DNA of 64,000 nucleotides from contig JBBFKY010000009.1 in the NCBI GenBank assembly GCA_037481875.1, forward strand, positions 62,001 to 126,000, read 5' to 3'. A model generated the notes under the pieces. The model was not told the origin of the DNA, did no database searches, and worked only from the letters and a program-made list of their open reading frames with translations. Position 1 is the first letter of the stretch; every line of letters starts with the position of its first letter. Below, in pieces: positions 1 to 8,699 of this stretch. Source of the DNA: Desulfosoma sp. (GTDB lineage Bacteria > Desulfobacterota > Syntrophobacteria > Syntrophobacterales > DSM-9756). The translations under genes and the position numbers were made by a program.

Positions 1-619
1 CACCGATGAGGTCTTCCATGTGAATCCAGGAAAACCATTGGCGTCCGTCGCCTAAAGGCCCCCCGACGAACCTTTTGAAAGCCGGAATCATCTGCCCCAA
101 AGCGCCTCCCGTTTTGCCCAACACGATGCCGAATCGTGGACATACCACACGGGCTCCTTTGGATCGCGCTGCTAAGGCAGCCGCCTCCCAGTCCACGCAA
201 AGGGATGCCAAAAAATCCGAACCGGGGGGCTCGTCTTCCGTCAGGCTGGCATCCCCTCTGGGGCCGTAGTAACCTACCGCGGACGTGCTCAGCAGGGTCA
301 GGGAGGTCCCATCGGGAATGGCCTGAACCAGATTTCGAGTGGTGAGAATGCGGGAATTGTAAATGATCTTTTTAGAATTGGGTGTCCAGCGCCGAAAGAT
401 GGAGGCTCCGGCCAAATTGATCAGGATATCCTGGGGAGCGACGGCTTCTTGCCATGATCCTGCCTGAGTGGTATCTGCCGAAATGTAGTCCACCTCGGGG
501 GGCAGAGCGTTCGGCCGAGGCCCCTGGGCCACGCCTGTGACCTGATGACCACGTTCCACCAATCGATGACACAACTGAGTGCCCACAAACCCTGAAGCTC
601 CGGTTATCAGAACCTTCAT
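1..619 (-). CDS. TIGR01777-type NAD(P)-dependent epimerase (SDR family), 3' part beyond window
   Basis: The gene starts at 619 and runs off the left edge, so about 206 N-terminal residues are visible. The protein opens MKVLITGASGFVGTQL, a Rossmann fold with the GxSGFVG dinucleotide-binding loop. Further on it has LINLAGASIFRRWT and LLSTSAVGYYG, the latter carrying the SDR-type YYG signature, then PRFGIVLG and WFSWIHMEDL. These are typical of the TIGR01777 (SulA-like, YfcH-like) epimerase family, whose substrate is generally unknown. The start follows an ATGAGGAGCACGCC leader read on the minus strand, with GAGGAG as a plausible ribosome site. The remaining C-terminal third lies outside the window. 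Family assignment is firm, substrate is not. Confidence 0.85.
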   Translation of the reverse strand, partial: MKVLITGASGFVGTQLCHRLVERGHQVTGVAQGPRPNALPPEVDYISADTTQAGSWQEAVAPQDILINLAGASIFRRWTPNSKKIIYNSRILTTRNLVQAIPDGTSLTLLSTSAVGYYGPRGDASLTEDEPPGSDFLASLCVDWEAAALAARSKGARVVCPRFGIVLGKTGGALGQMIPAFKRFVGGPLGDGRQWFSWIHMEDLIG

Positions 620-730
620 GGCGTGCTCCTCGTCTTATGGATTGGGCGATGGCGCCTCTATGGTTTTGAGAACCACAATAACCTAGAACCCTTGGGGTTC
701 CAAGGCCGACAAAGAAGGAAAGACACAAAA

Positions 731-757
731 AAACCCGCCCGGTGAAAAGGCGGGTTT
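731..757 (-). terminator. Rho-independent terminator downstream of the small Cys-rich gene
   Basis: AAACCCGCC and GGCGGGTTT form a perfect 9-bp stem around a short GGTGAAAA-type loop, with a T-rich run on the minus-strand exit side (the A-run at 726-733 on the plus strand). It sits 21 bases after the stop of the minus-strand gene at 778-963 and would also insulate the epimerase gene further down. Confidence 0.75.
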
Positions 758-777
758 GTTTGCGGCGTCTTTCAGAC

Positions 778-963
778 TTACTGAAAGTAAGCGCACTTTT
801 CGCACGTAAAGCCGCTCCACATCCCTTTTGCGGCCTTATCCAGGCAGTCGTCATAGTGCAGACAGTCAAAATTGCGCAATCCTTTGCCTTCTTTGCACTT
901 GACAGGGTTGGGAGTCGGCTGGGGCGTCGAAGGGACGCACCTTTGCGTTGACGGTCGCGTCAT
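778..963 (-). CDS. Small Cys-rich protein, 61 aa, unknown function
   Basis: A 61-residue protein whose C-terminal half is rich in Cys and aromatics: FDCLHYDDCLDKAA, then FTCEKCAYFQ. The CxxC near the end and the spaced cysteines suggest a small metal- or Fe-S-binding fold, but I do not recognise a named family. The gene is well supported: an AGGAGGT ribosome site lies six bases before the ATG and a clean hairpin terminator follows the stop. It is probably its own short transcript, perhaps together with the possible 26-aa membrane peptide just upstream at 1036-1116. No function is claimed. Confidence 0.7.
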   Translation of the reverse strand: MTRPSTQRCVPSTPQPTPNPVKCKEGKGLRNFDCLHYDDCLDKAAKGMWSGFTCEKCAYFQ

Positions 964-1035
964 GGCAACCTCCTGTGAAACTTCAAGGATTAGCCCTCAT
1001 TCGTTGGAATGTGATACACGCGCATGAGAAATTGT

Positions 1036-1116
1036 TTACCTGTTGGTGGAACTCTTGCACAACATGCCTAAAAGAAGAAAACCTGCAGCGGCGATGGCCC
1101 AGCACGCCATGTCCAT
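1036..1116 (-). CDS. Possible 26-aa single-span membrane peptide
   Basis: Reading minus from 1116, an ATG preceded by GGAGGGTTTT opens a 26-residue peptide whose core AIAAAGFLLLGML is a convincing single transmembrane helix followed by a polar Lys/Ser/Thr/Arg tail. An in-frame upstream ATG at 1140 would give 34 residues but lacks as good a ribosome site. It lies 72 bases upstream of the Cys-rich gene and in the same direction. Length alone makes this uncertain; only the ribosome site and the hydrophobic core support it. Confidence 0.3.
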   Translation of the reverse strand: MDMACWAIAAAGFLLLGMLCKSSTNR

Positions 1117-1140
1117 AAAACCCTCCATGGTTCCGGTCAT

Positions 1141-1782
1141 AACTTCGCCCTTTGGAAAGGCGCGGGTAGATAACTTAGGTCGGCAAAGAGGTCAAGAGTT
1201 TTTTGAGCAGAAAAAGGAAGGCACCGAAATTTTTGTTTCATGCCGTGCAATCCCATGCCCGTTCGGGTCGATCTTAGCCGCATCAACGTATCGCGCCTTT
1301 TTACACAATCGCGAGGACTTCGTCAAAGAAAAAATGTCGAAAGCCTTTCATCCCGGTTTGCAGCTCTTTCGTTTCCAGGAACAGCATGAAAATATCTTGG
1401 ACAAGTATCATTTTGTGGTTACATTGGCACGATTGATACCCAGGGGAGCGGCCTTAGCGGCGACACGGATCGATGGACGCCGTAAGGGGCATGACGTGGG
1501 GTTGAACGAAAGAGTGAAGGGGGTGTCGGATTCTTGGGGGCTTGTCCGAGAACGGTTTCCCCCTGGGAGCGCAGGCGCCCGCTCGGTTCAGATGGCGGGC
1601 CGGAGGTCCGCAGAAGCAGTCAATAGCCCGGTTTCGGGGTTGTAATGGCGAGGCGCCGCTCAGTCCTTACTTGAAACCCCATTAAAGACCTTGGTACTGC
1701 CGGTTTTCGGACAAGCTTCCAAGGGGTTTATATAGTTTTTGGCGCCGAACATGGCTTCAGCAACGGAGGGATGAGGAAACCC
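1141..1782. other. Intergenic stretch with a GGGAGCG-type palindromic repeat and leader of the efflux operon
   Basis: No convincing gene. At 1564-1600 there is an imperfect inverted repeat beginning TGGGAGCGCAGGCGCCCGC and closing with GGCGGGC. A close relative is at 9421-9460 (TGGGAGCGTAGGCGTCCCGC). The last 100 bases carry an AT-richer TTTATATAG segment at 1727-1735 that could hold the promoter of the efflux operon. An open frame covers much of the stretch but has no ribosome site and no protein-like composition. Confidence 0.5.
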
Positions 1783-3171
1783 ATGAGGTCTCTTAAACGG
1801 CGTATCGCAAAACTCTTCCTAACCTTATTGTGTCTGCCCGCCGTCGTGTTTCAGAGCGGTTGGATTCCTGCGGCTGCCGGCTCTGAAGCGACTCTAGGAG
1901 AAGTCCTGTCCCTTAAGGATGCTTTGCAGGAAGCCTTGGCGAACCACCACCTGATTCGAGAAGCCGAGGAATTGGAAAAGGCGGCCATGAACGAAGAGCA
2001 AAGTGCTCAGGCGGCCATGAAGCCGTCTCTCTCCACACACTACCAGTACTTTCGCCTTGAAGATCACCCTTACGCTATCTTTCGAACCAATCTAGGGGTT
2101 CAGCAAGTCAATATGGGTCATCGAGGAACCTACACGTGGGACGTGACCTTGACCCAACCTCTTTTTACCGGATTTGCTCTTTCCACCAAGAAAAAGATCG
2201 CCGGTTTGGATGTGGCGGTCTCTCAGGTTCGAAAGGAAGCGGCAATTCTGGATGTCATCAAGCATGTCAAGACCGCGTATTACCGAGTGCTTTTGGCACA
2301 ACGCTACCTTGACGTGGCTCGAGAGGAAGTGGATCTGCTGACAGCTCACCTTAAAGATGCGCAGCGCTTTTATGATCAGGGGCTTATCCCTTATAACGAT
2401 GTGTTGAAATCCAAGGTGGCTTTGGCTCAAGCCCAACAGGTGCTTGTGCGGCGACAAAAAGACCTGGAGGTGGCTTCGGCGGACTTGAACCGGCTTCTGG
2501 GTCGAGACTTGTCCCGGCCGCTTCGGCTGCAAGAGGCGGCTTCTTTTCAGCCACAGGCCCTCTCTTTGGAGGCTCTGATTGCAGAAGCCTTGAGAACACG
2601 GCCCGAACTGAGCCTTCTAAGGCTTGAAGTGGAAAAGGCCAAAGAAAGTGTTCGAATGGCAGCCAGCGAGCTTTATCCCAAACTCTATGCGGTGGGAGCC
2701 TACGAACGCACAGGCAAGGATCCGTTAGGGGAAGAAAACGATTATCGAAATCCGGAAACGGCTGCCGTCGGAGTACGCATGGACTGGTCTGTCTTTGAAT
2801 GGGGTCGAAGTCTGGCTCAGGTTCGTCGGCAACGCCATACCCTTGCGGCTCTGCAAGAAAAACTGGCGGATATTGAAACCAGTGTGGCCTTGGAAGTGAA
2901 AGCTGCCTTGGCTGATGTCCAGGTTGCGGAAGAAAATATTCAAACGGCTCAAAAGGCTCTGGAACAGGCCAAGGAAAATCTCAGAATCACGCGTTTACAG
3001 TATCAACAACAAGTGACCACCGTCACCGAAGTCCTGGATGCCAGAACTTACCTGACGCAGGCGGAGGCCAATTTCTATGCGGCTCATTATGGACGCCGCA
3101 TCGCTCAAGCGGAACTGGATCGGGCTGTCGGATTCCGTGCTCTGGATGAGGGGGATAAAGATGGGAGATAG
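1783..3171 (+). CDS. TolC-family outer membrane efflux channel
   Basis: Outer membrane factor of a tripartite efflux pump. After a signal peptide (basic MRSLKRRIAKLF, then a hydrophobic stretch) come two OEP domain repeats: LKDALQEALANHHLIREAEE near the start, and long amphipathic helices such as QVAEENIQTAQKALEQAKEN and RITRLQYQQQVTTVTEVLDA near the end, the typical TolC coiled coil. Length (462 aa) is normal. The ATG at 1771 is directly abutted by GGAGGG and too close to be used; the ATG at 1783 has a GAGG at proper spacing, so I start there. First gene of a four-gene operon with adaptor, pump and a small PII-like protein. Its end overlaps the adaptor start by 11 bases. Confidence 0.9.
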   Translation: MRSLKRRIAKLFLTLLCLPAVVFQSGWIPAAAGSEATLGEVLSLKDALQEALANHHLIREAEELEKAAMNEEQSAQAAMKPSLSTHYQYFRLEDHPYAIFRTNLGVQQVNMGHRGTYTWDVTLTQPLFTGFALSTKKKIAGLDVAVSQVRKEAAILDVIKHVKTAYYRVLLAQRYLDVAREEVDLLTAHLKDAQRFYDQGLIPYNDVLKSKVALAQAQQVLVRRQKDLEVASADLNRLLGRDLSRPLRLQEAASFQPQALSLEALIAEALRTRPELSLLRLEVEKAKESVRMAASELYPKLYAVGAYERTGKDPLGEENDYRNPETAAVGVRMDWSVFEWGRSLAQVRRQRHTLAALQEKLADIETSVALEVKAALADVQVAEENIQTAQKALEQAKENLRITRLQYQQQVTTVTEVLDARTYLTQAEANFYAAHYGRRIAQAELDRAVGFRALDEGDKDGR

Positions 3172-4303
3172 GTCCTTAGAGCAGGCAGCGGGACACAAGG
3201 CCAGATGGATTGTGTTCGCCGTGGCAGCGGTCCTTTTGATGGTCAGTGCCTTTAACGTGATGCGGTTTCGCACACGATCTTCGGAAACCAGGGAACTTCA
3301 GGTGGTGGTGCCTGTGGAAGTTCGAGAGGCGCGAAACGCTCTGGTGGAGGAATTCCTCAAAACCACCGGAGACCTTGTGCCGTTGCAAGATGTGTATCTT
3401 TACCCGGCCGTGCCTGGAAAGAAAATTCTGGAGGTCTTTTTTGAACGCGGTCAACTAGTTCCCAAAGGTGCTCTGGTTGTGCGCCTGGATGATGCCGAAG
3501 TGGCGGCCAGGCTTCGACAGGCTGAAGCGGCTGTGCACGCGGCGCGCACTCAGCTGGAACTGCTGGAAAAAGACAAGGCCAGATTGGAAAACTTGTATCG
3601 TCAAAACGCCGTGGCCAAGCAGAGGTTGGACCATATTCAAGCGGAATACCGAGCGGCCCGCGCGCGGCTCGACGAAGCTCAAGCCGCTCGAAAAGCCCTT
3701 GAAGAGATCCATGGGGATTTTTTTCTGCACGCGCCTTTGAGCGGCATACTGGCCGAACGCTATGTGGACCCGGGGAATCTTTCCGATGTCAAGAAGCCCA
3801 TCGTCCGTATTACCAATGAAACCGTTCTCAAGGTCGTCTTTCATGTGCCTGAAAAGGATTTCCCCCTCATAAGTCCAGGCATGAAAGGCTTGTGCCGCTC
3901 GGATGCCTTTCCCGATCGAACCTTTGAAGGAACGGTGGCCGTTCTTTCTCCGGTCCTGGATCCTCGCACCCGCACGGCTCTGGCCGAGCTCCATGTGCCC
4001 AATCCCGAACTGGTTTTGCGATCCGGTATGTTTGCCCATGTGACGTTGCCTCTAAAGACCCGTGAAACCCTGGTGGTGGACCGTGACGCTCTGGTGCGCG
4101 TTCCAGGAACAGGACAGCCCTATGTGTTTGTCGTGGAAGATGGAAGGGCACGGTTACGTAATGTGCGTCTTGGGGTGGAACAAGAAACCTATGTAGAAGT
4201 CGTCGAAGGGCTTCGGCTGCACGACCAAGTGATTGTGCGGGGTCAAAACCGTGTTGTGGATGGATCCCCGGTGGAAATGGTTGCGACAAAGGCCTCATCG
4301 TAA
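3161..4303 (+). CDS. RND efflux periplasmic adaptor (membrane fusion protein)
   Basis: 380-residue HlyD/AcrA-type adaptor linking the inner-membrane pump to the TolC channel. One N-terminal membrane anchor (WIVFAVAAVLLMVSAFNVM), a lipoyl-like half (GKKILEVFFERGQLVPKGAL), a helical hairpin (AEAAVHAARTQLELLEKDKA and following), the second lipoyl half (FLHAPLSGILAERYVDPGNL) and a beta-barrel ending. The ATG at 3161 has GAGGGGG six bases upstream and overlaps the preceding stop, a translational-coupling arrangement; a longer frame from 3077 would overlap far more. The transported substrate cannot be told from sequence. Confidence 0.9.
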   Translation: MGDRSLEQAAGHKARWIVFAVAAVLLMVSAFNVMRFRTRSSETRELQVVVPVEVREARNALVEEFLKTTGDLVPLQDVYLYPAVPGKKILEVFFERGQLVPKGALVVRLDDAEVAARLRQAEAAVHAARTQLELLEKDKARLENLYRQNAVAKQRLDHIQAEYRAARARLDEAQAARKALEEIHGDFFLHAPLSGILAERYVDPGNLSDVKKPIVRITNETVLKVVFHVPEKDFPLISPGMKGLCRSDAFPDRTFEGTVAVLSPVLDPRTRTALAELHVPNPELVLRSGMFAHVTLPLKTRETLVVDRDALVRVPGTGQPYVFVVEDGRARLRNVRLGVEQETYVEVVEGLRLHDQVIVRGQNRVVDGSPVEMVATKASS

Positions 4304-4355
4304 AGGCTCAAGCAAGCGACTCAAGATGTTTTAAGGAAGCTGAAAAGGGTTTCTC

Positions 4356-7300
4356 ATGCGACTGCCCGAATTCGCCGTGCGCCAACCTGTGGCCACCTTG
4401 ATGATGCTCTCCGCAGGCCTTTTGCTGGGCATCATGTCCCTGTTTCGCCTCAGTGTGGATATGTTTCCGGACATCAGTCCTCCCGTGGTGAGCATTCTGA
4501 CCACATGGCCAGGAGCCAGCGCCTCTGATGTGGAAACCGAGGTGACCAAGGTCATCGAAGACCAAGTCAACGCCGTCAATAACCTGGACACTTTAACCTC
4601 CAAATCCCTGGACAACCTTTCCGTGGTGGTCTGTCGTTTCGACTGGGGAACCGATCTTTCTGTAGCCACCAATGATATACGAGACTGGCTGGAAAGGGCC
4701 AAAAGGGATCTGCCCGCCGATGTGGAAGCCCCCATGCTTTATAAATTCAGCAGCGCTACGGCGCCTATTTTCTTTATCACGGTGACGGGCGAAAGCAGCT
4801 GGCCTCGTTTGTACCACCTGGTCGACAAACGTATTTCCGATGAACTGAAAAGGGTTCCGGGCGTTGGAGCCATTCAGCTCTACGGAGGTTTGCGGCGCCG
4901 TATCAATGTTTATTTCGACCTCGAAAAAGTCGAAGGATACCGGCTGTCTCTAGAACAGGTCAACCGTGTGCTGGCGGCGGAAAATGTCAATGTTCCGGCC
5001 GGAGCCATCAAAGCCGGCCAAAAAGAATATTTCGTGCGGGTTCCCGCACGATTTGCCGATGTTCATGAGATGGAAAACACGGTGGTGGGTTTTTATGAGG
5101 GTCGTCCTGTGTATCTCCGTGATATCGCGCGAGTGGAAGACGACTTTAAACCCATGGAACTGAACGGTTGGGGGGATGGAAAGCCTGCCATTGTGCTTAT
5201 TCTGCAAAAACAAACAGGTGAAAACACGGTGGAAGTTTCCCGCCGTGTGCGCGCCAAGATAGAAGAAATCCAAAAGAGTCTGCCCAGCGATGTACGCATT
5301 CACATTGTCATGGAAATGGCCGAAAATATTCTCACCTCCATCAAGAACCTTCGTGTCACTCTGTTCTACGGTATCGCCTTGGTGATTCTAGTCACATTGA
5401 TTTTTCTTCGTCAGATTCGTTCGGCGCTCATTATCGCTTTGAGCATTCCCTTTTCGCTGATTCTTTCTTTTATCTTTTTGTTTTTATTCGGTTATACGAT
5501 CAATTTGATTTCCCTCATGTCCCTGGCCATTGCTTCCGGTATGGTGGTGGACAATGGGATCGTGGTTTTGGAAAACATTGTTCGTTACATGGAGCGGGGT
5601 AGCCGAAGAACATCGGCGGCCATGTTCGGAGCCAGTGAAATGGGTTTGGCCATCACCGCATCCACCTTGACCACGGTGGTGGTCTTTGTCCCCCTCATGT
5701 TTCTGACGGGATTGCCTGGGATTCTTTTTAAGCAATTGGGTTTTACGGTGGTGGTCACTTTGGGAGCGTCCCTGGTGACGGCTCTCACGCTCACGCCCAT
5801 GCTCAGTTCCCAATGGTTGCATCGAAGGTATTTTTTGCCGGAACGCCATACAGGGATGTTGGGAAAGCTGTATCACTGGAGCGAGTCCGCCTTTCAGGCT
5901 TTGGAACGCAGCTATGAATGGACCTTACGGTGGGCTCTGCAACATGGAAAGACCACGCTCTTTTTGGCTTTTGCCATCTTTTTGAGCAGCCTTTCCTTGG
6001 TGCCGTTTCTTTCCACGTCTTTCATGCCGGAAGTGGACAGTGGGGATATTCTTATAGATTTTCGGCTTCCGGAAGGCACACGTGTAGAAGAAACCAATCG
6101 TGTCGTGGACGCGATTTTGGAAAACATCGATCGAGTGGTGAAGCCTGAGGAATTTCGCCATTCCTACGCCTTTGCGGGGCAGTCCGAGGAAGGTATCGGA
6201 GTGGCTTTGGGATTTGAGGAAGGGGCCAACACAGGTTCCATTGGATTTAAGCTCGTGGATCGGGACAAGAGGGATCGTAGCGCCCAGGAAATCGCAGCGC
6301 TTCTTCGTCAAGAAGTGCAAAAGATTCCCGGCATCAGCCGGATCATGGTCAGTGCTCAGGATCCCATCGCGCAGATCCTCAAAGGTCGTGGCAAAGCCGT
6401 GTCCCTAGAAATCCAGGGAGCGGACATGGATGTTTTGATGGATACGGCCCAGCGTGTGGAAAGAGTCTTTCTTTCCATGCCCGGCCTTGTGGATGTGGAA
6501 ATCAGTCAGAAGCCACCGCGTCCCGAATTATGGGTGATCATCGATCGAGAAAAAGCTGCGGCGCTCGGCCTACGCGTCGCCCAGGTAGCCGCGGTGCTTC
6601 GAAACTTTTTTTACGGCAAGGAAGCCAGTCAGTATCGGGATGCAGGGGATAGTTTCGACATATTTACACGACTGAAGGAAGAAGACAAAGATCGGTTGGA
6701 AAATCTTTTGCGTTCTCCTGTGCCCTTGCCGGACGGGCGCATGGTGCAGCTTAAAAATTTTGTGACATTGCGCGAAGGTTCAGGACCCATTGAGATCGAG
6801 CGCAAGAACAGGCAAAAGATCGTTCGCGTGGAAGCGGATCTTTTCGGTCGATCCTTAGGATCCGCCAGTGCCGAGATTCGGGAACGTCTTGCGGCCTTGG
6901 ACATTCCAGAAGGGGTGAGCGTGTCTTTTGGAGGCGATGTGGAAGAGCAGCAGAAAGCGTTCAGGGAACTGAGCGTTCTTTTCATTTTAGGCATTGTGTT
7001 GGTGTACATGGTGATGGCTTCTCTTTTCGGCAACCTGAGGGATCCTCTGATCATCATGTTTTCGGTACCTTTTGCCATTAGCGGGGTCCTGTATGCTTTT
7101 TACCTCACAGGGACGACCCTGGGCGTGGTCTCCTTCATGGGTGTCGTGATGTTGGTAGGCATTGTGGTCAATAACGCCATTGTCCTTTTGGACTATACGC
7201 ATCTTCTGGAAAAGAGAGGCTTGATGCTTTTTGAAGCGGTGACGCAGGCAGGACGCACCCGCCTGCGTCCGGTGCTTATGACCACGATGACCACCTTTTT

Positions 7301-7484
7301 CGGTATGTTACCCATGGCCGTTTCGCGCAGTGTAGGGGCGGAAACATGGAACCCTCTAGGGATCACTATGTTGGGGGGGCTGACCCTTTCAAGCACGGTC
7401 TCCCTTATTTTGGTGCCGACTTTTTATTATCTTCTGGAAAAACGCCGACAGGCCTTCAAGGCGGCACGCACCGGCGGAGCATAG
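4356..7484 (+). CDS. RND efflux pump, inner-membrane permease (HAE1-like)
   Basis: 1042 residues, the normal length for an AcrB/MdtB-type proton-driven pump. It begins MRLPEFAVRQPVATLMMLSA, the first membrane span, followed by periplasmic porter domain text such as PDISPPVVSILTTWPGASAS. The TM4 proton-relay region reads GMVVDNGIVVLEN, so one of the two adjacent acidic residues seen in AcrB is Asn here. The second half repeats the fold, with GVVMLVGIVVNNAIVLLDY in the equivalent helix. Ribosome site is weak (AAAAGGG, 8 bases away), consistent with coupling to the adaptor gene 52 bases upstream. Substrate unknown. Confidence 0.93.
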   Translation: MRLPEFAVRQPVATLMMLSAGLLLGIMSLFRLSVDMFPDISPPVVSILTTWPGASASDVETEVTKVIEDQVNAVNNLDTLTSKSLDNLSVVVCRFDWGTDLSVATNDIRDWLERAKRDLPADVEAPMLYKFSSATAPIFFITVTGESSWPRLYHLVDKRISDELKRVPGVGAIQLYGGLRRRINVYFDLEKVEGYRLSLEQVNRVLAAENVNVPAGAIKAGQKEYFVRVPARFADVHEMENTVVGFYEGRPVYLRDIARVEDDFKPMELNGWGDGKPAIVLILQKQTGENTVEVSRRVRAKIEEIQKSLPSDVRIHIVMEMAENILTSIKNLRVTLFYGIALVILVTLIFLRQIRSALIIALSIPFSLILSFIFLFLFGYTINLISLMSLAIASGMVVDNGIVVLENIVRYMERGSRRTSAAMFGASEMGLAITASTLTTVVVFVPLMFLTGLPGILFKQLGFTVVVTLGASLVTALTLTPMLSSQWLHRRYFLPERHTGMLGKLYHWSESAFQALERSYEWTLRWALQHGKTTLFLAFAIFLSSLSLVPFLSTSFMPEVDSGDILIDFRLPEGTRVEETNRVVDAILENIDRVVKPEEFRHSYAFAGQSEEGIGVALGFEEGANTGSIGFKLVDRDKRDRSAQEIAALLRQEVQKIPGISRIMVSAQDPIAQILKGRGKAVSLEIQGADMDVLMDTAQRVERVFLSMPGLVDVEISQKPPRPELWVIIDREKAAALGLRVAQVAAVLRNFFYGKEASQYRDAGDSFDIFTRLKEEDKDRLENLLRSPVPLPDGRMVQLKNFVTLREGSGPIEIERKNRQKIVRVEADLFGRSLGSASAEIRERLAALDIPEGVSVSFGGDVEEQQKAFRELSVLFILGIVLVYMVMASLFGNLRDPLIIMFSVPFAISGVLYAFYLTGTTLGVVSFMGVVMLVGIVVNNAIVLLDYTHLLEKRGLMLFEAVTQAGRTRLRPVLMTTMTTFFGMLPMAVSRSVGAETWNPLGITMLGGLTLSSTVSLILVPTFYYLLEKRRQAFKAARTGGA

Positions 7485-7494
7485 AGGTGAATTC

Positions 7495-7794
7495 ATGGAC
7501 ATGTATTGGATTTTTTACGACGCCTCCTATGATGAGGATGTGACGGAAACCCTGGAGCATTGTTGCGTGACGGGGTTTACCAAATGGGATCGAGTGTTGG
7601 GCAAAGGTCCTCACGCGGAGCCCAAGATGGATAATGCGGTGTGGCCTGGGTACAACGGTGCCGCGGTGGTGATCGTTCCGGACGAGCAAAGTCGTCGTTT
7701 GAGGGCGGCTCTGCTGGAATTGCGGAAAAAGCTTGGAGGACGAGGGATGGAGATTTTTGTGACTTCGGCACAACGTCTTACCGATGAGGCATAA
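7495..7794 (+). CDS. PG0541-like transporter-associated protein (PII-like fold)
   Basis: A 99-residue protein starting ten bases after the RND pump gene, with AGAGGTGA as ribosome site. It contains CVTGFTKWDRVLGKGPHAEP, a conserved block of the small PG0541-type proteins found beside RND pumps, and ends in KLGGRGMEIFVTSAQRLTD. The family resembles PII/CutA trimeric folds and is assumed to modulate the adjacent transporter, though I know of no defined mechanism. Its place as last gene of the operon supports that link. Confidence 0.75.
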   Translation: MDMYWIFYDASYDEDVTETLEHCCVTGFTKWDRVLGKGPHAEPKMDNAVWPGYNGAAVVIVPDEQSRRLRAALLELRKKLGGRGMEIFVTSAQRLTDEA

Positions 7795-7863
7795 AGGAAC
7801 GCGACCATCAACGAGCACGGAAGCGCCTCACGGTGCCTGGATGGCTCGAGCGCATCTGCATGC

Positions 7864-8616
7864 TCACGTCAACGCTGTCTTGGCCCCTAAGGCTTTTGGG
7901 GTGCAGGTGAACACTTGGGGATCAACGGCCATCATGTCCTGTAGGGGCGCCCCGGCGTGTGCGCCCCGTACCTCATCTAAATGGAATTGTTGTTCCTTGA
8001 TGCCTGTTTCATCCATTCGAATCAGGAAAAAAGGTGGAAGGGCGTCTTGGGTTTGGTGGGCGCGGCGTCGCAACAGATCTTCCATGAGATTTTGCACCGT
8101 GACGAGATCTTCCGGGGTTTCCGAAAGACGGCTTGCCCGCACTTCAAATCCCATGTGTCGAGGAATGGCCAGTGCGGATCCAACAGGGAGACGCTCCACG
8201 GGTGCTTCATGGGATTCGGCCCCCAGAAGCATCCAGTGGGCGGTGGGTGGATCGGATCTTAAGGAGATACCCGCTAGAAGGATGTAAAAACGTTCGAGAT
8301 CGGGATCCTTGGAACTGTTCAAAAACCCCAAGTGCTGACGCACCAGAGGCGCTTGGGCTCTGGCAAAAGGCAGCGCTTTGGGAAAGATGCTTTCCACGTC
8401 CCAAAGACCCTGGGAACGTACGGCATCGGCGAATTGATGGCTTAAGGCGAGGCCGACGCCGGATCCTCCTGCGATCACAAGGACCGATGGAGATAGATGG
8501 ACGAACTTGCGCACTGTCTTTCGATCCCAGCCACCCTGAGTGTCAGGGCAGAGAGCCAAACTGTCTGTAGCTAAAAGGATTGTATGTGCTGTATGATAGC
8601 CGAAAATTTGGGTCAT
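7864..8616 (-). CDS. Putative Ntn-hydrolase / proteasome-beta-like protein, 250 aa
   Basis: Not a named family to me, but the N-terminus MTQIFGYHTAHTILLATDSL resembles proteasome beta or HslV starts: a Thr directly after Met, and LLATDS where those enzymes have LAADSR with the conserved Asp17. KFVHLSPSVLVIAGGSG follows, where the family has its catalytic-Lys strand. This suggests an N-terminal-nucleophile hydrolase fold, by inference only. The ATG at 8616 has AAGGAGC at good spacing; an upstream extension is unlikely. The 3' end contains a copy of the dispersed TAGGGGC repeat (about 7940-7970), encoding RGAHAGAPLQD, so the natural C-terminus may have been replaced. Convergent with the efflux operon. 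Confidence 0.5.
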   Translation of the reverse strand: MTQIFGYHTAHTILLATDSLALCPDTQGGWDRKTVRKFVHLSPSVLVIAGGSGVGLALSHQFADAVRSQGLWDVESIFPKALPFARAQAPLVRQHLGFLNSSKDPDLERFYILLAGISLRSDPPTAHWMLLGAESHEAPVERLPVGSALAIPRHMGFEVRASRLSETPEDLVTVQNLMEDLLRRRAHQTQDALPPFFLIRMDETGIKEQQFHLDEVRGAHAGAPLQDMMAVDPQVFTCTPKALGAKTALT

Positions 8617-8699
8617 GGGACGCTCCTTGGTGCTTAAAGTCACTGCACGGTATGGGCCGAGCACGTGCAGCTGCATAACATGGTCGAGAAAGGAAAGTC

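Noticed and set aside
1043-1645. 200-aa open frame on the plus strand
   Set aside because: No ribosome site, composition not protein-like, and it runs over a palindromic repeat at 1564-1600; likely non-coding.
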